From NCBI GenBank assembly GCA_007120685.1, contig SKNG01000034.1, forward strand, positions 1-6,611: 6,611 nucleotides of DNA, read 5' to 3'. The notes beneath the pieces were generated by a model that was not told where the DNA came from, made no database searches, and worked only from the letters and a program-made list of their open reading frames with translations. The position numbers and the translations under genes are program-made. The DNA comes from Paracoccaceae bacterium (GTDB lineage: Bacteria; Pseudomonadota; Alphaproteobacteria; Rhodobacterales; Rhodobacteraceae). Positions 5,272-6,611 of this stretch are shown piece after piece (the first letter of the stretch is position 1; the number at the start of each line of letters is the position of its first letter).

Positions 5272-6611
5272 TCACCCGGCCTCGTAAAGCCCCGCGTGTT
5301 CGATGCGCAGGTCGCGCTTGAGGATCTTGCCGCTGGCATTCTTCGGCAGCGCCGGGGTGATGACCACCTGTTTCGGCGCCTTGAACCCTGCCAAAGCCTC
5401 GCGGCAATAGGCCATCACCGCCTCTGCCCCCAGATCAGCGCCTGCCTTGGGCACCACCACCGCCGTCACCGCCTCGATCCAGGTCGGATGCGGCAGGCCG
5501 ATCACCGCCACCTCGGCCACGTCGGGGTGACGGAAGATCGCCTCTTCCACCTCGCGGCTGGCGACATTCTCGCCGCCGGTCTTGATCATGTCCTTCTTGC
5601 GGTCGACGACATAGAGATAGCCATCCTCGTCAAGCCGCCCCAGATCGCCGCTGTGAAACCAGCCGTTACGGAAGGCGTCTGCCGTCTTTTCGGGGTCGTT
5701 GTAATACTCCGAGATCAGATGCGGGCTGCGATGCACGATCTCGCCCACCTCGCCCACCGCCACCGGCTGGTCTTCGTCGTCCACCACGCGGGTTTCCACG
5801 TTCAGCGACGCCCGGCCCGCCGAGCCCAGCTTGGTCATCTGCTCATGCGGCAGCAGGATCGTGGCCAGCGGCGCCATCTCGGTCTGGCCGTAGAAGTTGT
5901 AAAGCTTCATCGCCGGCAGCCGCCGCGCCAGTTCCTCGATCACCGCGGTGGGCATGATCGAGGCGCCGTAATAGCCGGCCTGCAGGCTGGACAGGTCGCG
6001 CTTGTCGAAATCGGGGTGGCGCAGAAGGCCGATCCAGACCGTCGGCGGGCAGAAGAGCTTGGTCACGCCATGCGCCTCGATCGCTTCCAGCATCTCGGCC
6101 GGGTCGGCCTTGTCATGCAGGATCGAGGTGGCGCCGAGATACAGATCCGGGGTCAGGAAACAGTCAAGCTGCGCGCAGTGAAAGAGCGGCAGGCAATGCA
6201 GTTCGATGGCATCGGGCTTCATCTCGCCATCGACGATGCAACTGGTCCATTGCGCGTAAAGCGCGGCCGAGGTCAGCAGCGCGCCCTTGGGGCGGGATTC
6301 GGTGCCCGAGGTATACATCATCTGGATGGGGTCGTCGGGCGCGACATCGGTCCAGACCTCGGCGGCATCATCGTGGTCCAGGATGGCCGAGGCCGGTTGC
6401 CAGCCGTCCGGCGCTTGCGTGCCGGCATGGTCGATGGCGAAGCGCGGCAGGTCCAGCCCGGCCTCGGCCATGGCGGCATCGGCGGTGGGGCAGAGCGCAT
6501 CCTCGGCCAGGATCAGCCGCGCGCCGGCATGGGTCAGCACATAGGCCACGTCATGGGCGTTGAGCATGAAGTTGATCGGCACCACCACCGCGCCCAGCCG
6601 GGTGATGGCGA
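5272..6611 (-). CDS. AMP-forming acyl-CoA synthetase (fatty-acyl-CoA ligase type), N terminus outside window
   Basis: The enzyme adenylates a carboxylic acid with ATP and transfers the acyl group to coenzyme A. The frame stays open to the right edge, so the start lies beyond it; the GTG at 6588 is internal, because the codons before it (AITRLGAV) continue the conserved AxxRLGAVVVPINFML stretch. Counting from that GTG: P-loop MYTSGTESRPKG at 91-102, NFYGQTEMAP at 231-240, HSGDLG with the ribose-binding Asp at 312-317, the hinge region DRKKDMIKTGGENVAS at 329-344, and the C-terminal NASGKILKRDLR with the catalytic lysine K421. The GTESRPKG form of the P-loop is typical of fatty- and aromatic-acyl-CoA ligases. 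Chain length or substrate cannot be read from the sequence. About 438 residues plus a short tail are visible, so perhaps 80-110 residues are missing. It converges on the photolyase-like gene and seems unrelated to it. Confidence 0.92.
   Translation of the reverse strand, partial: AITRLGAVVVPINFMLNAHDVAYVLTHAGARLILAEDALCPTADAAMAEAGLDLPRFAIDHAGTQAPDGWQPASAILDHDDAAEVWTDVAPDDPIQMMYTSGTESRPKGALLTSAALYAQWTSCIVDGEMKPDAIELHCLPLFHCAQLDCFLTPDLYLGATSILHDKADPAEMLEAIEAHGVTKLFCPPTVWIGLLRHPDFDKRDLSSLQAGYYGASIMPTAVIEELARRLPAMKLYNFYGQTEMAPLATILLPHEQMTKLGSAGRASLNVETRVVDDEDQPVAVGEVGEIVHRSPHLISEYYNDPEKTADAFRNGWFHSGDLGRLDEDGYLYVVDRKKDMIKTGGENVASREVEEAIFRHPDVAEVAVIGLPHPTWIEAVTAVVVPKAGADLGAEAVMAYCREALAGFKAPKQVVITPALPKNASGKILKRDLRIEHAGLYEAG

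Noticed and set aside
1..6611. tRNA, rRNA, CRISPR array, insertion sequence or transposase
   Set aside because: No clover-leaf pattern, regular repeat-spacer units, terminal repeats or transposase motifs were seen; the base composition is even apart from the AT-rich element at 344-366.

Overview
The window is GC-rich DNA with dense, almost intron-free bacterial coding, Shine-Dalgarno sites of the AAGGAG type and TTGAC-type -35 boxes. Protein content (an iron-sulfur photolyase of the PhrB/CryB type, a roseobacter-style acyl-CoA synthetase, a variant ornithine cyclodeaminase-family protein) points to an alphaproteobacterium, most likely the Rhodobacterales (Rhodobacter/Paracoccus/Roseobacter relatives). 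This placement is inferred from protein resemblance and base composition, not from a marker gene.

Layout, left to right. (1) The 3' end of a membrane protein gene on + (1-312). (2) A 103-bp convergent gap with two tandem hairpins, one AT-rich and built on AATCGATT, the other a strong terminator-like stem. (3) A minus-strand operon: a short-chain dehydrogenase/reductase (2613 to 1951) whose stop overlaps the GTG start of an FeS bacterial (6-4) photolyase (1954 to 416). (4) A 110-bp divergent promoter region. (5) On +, a variant ornithine cyclodeaminase/mu-crystallin-family gene (2724-3650), followed by a terminator. (6) A 262-bp gap with two adjacent perfect palindromes (24 and 20 bp) and a TTGACA box. 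(7) On +, a second photolyase-like gene (3913-5130). (8) A 141-bp convergent gap with little structure. (9) On -, an AMP-forming acyl-CoA synthetase that runs off the right edge.

The centre of the window looks like a DNA photorepair locus. Two unrelated branches of the photolyase/cryptochrome superfamily lie within 4.7 kb. The first has all four cysteines and the electron-transfer and active-site residues expected for a (6-4) photolyase. The second is unusual: it begins directly with the FAD-binding helical domain, has no N-terminal antenna domain (an in-frame stop lies 60 bases upstream of the start), keeps the residues that contact cyclobutane dimers in classical CPD photolyases, and carries an additional C-terminal region of about 150 residues that may be an alpha/beta domain. 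If both are active, the locus would cover both main classes of UV photoproduct. The SDR is translationally coupled to the (6-4) photolyase, while the ornithine cyclodeaminase-like gene has its own signals and no obvious role in repair. The flanking membrane protein and acyl-CoA synthetase look unrelated.
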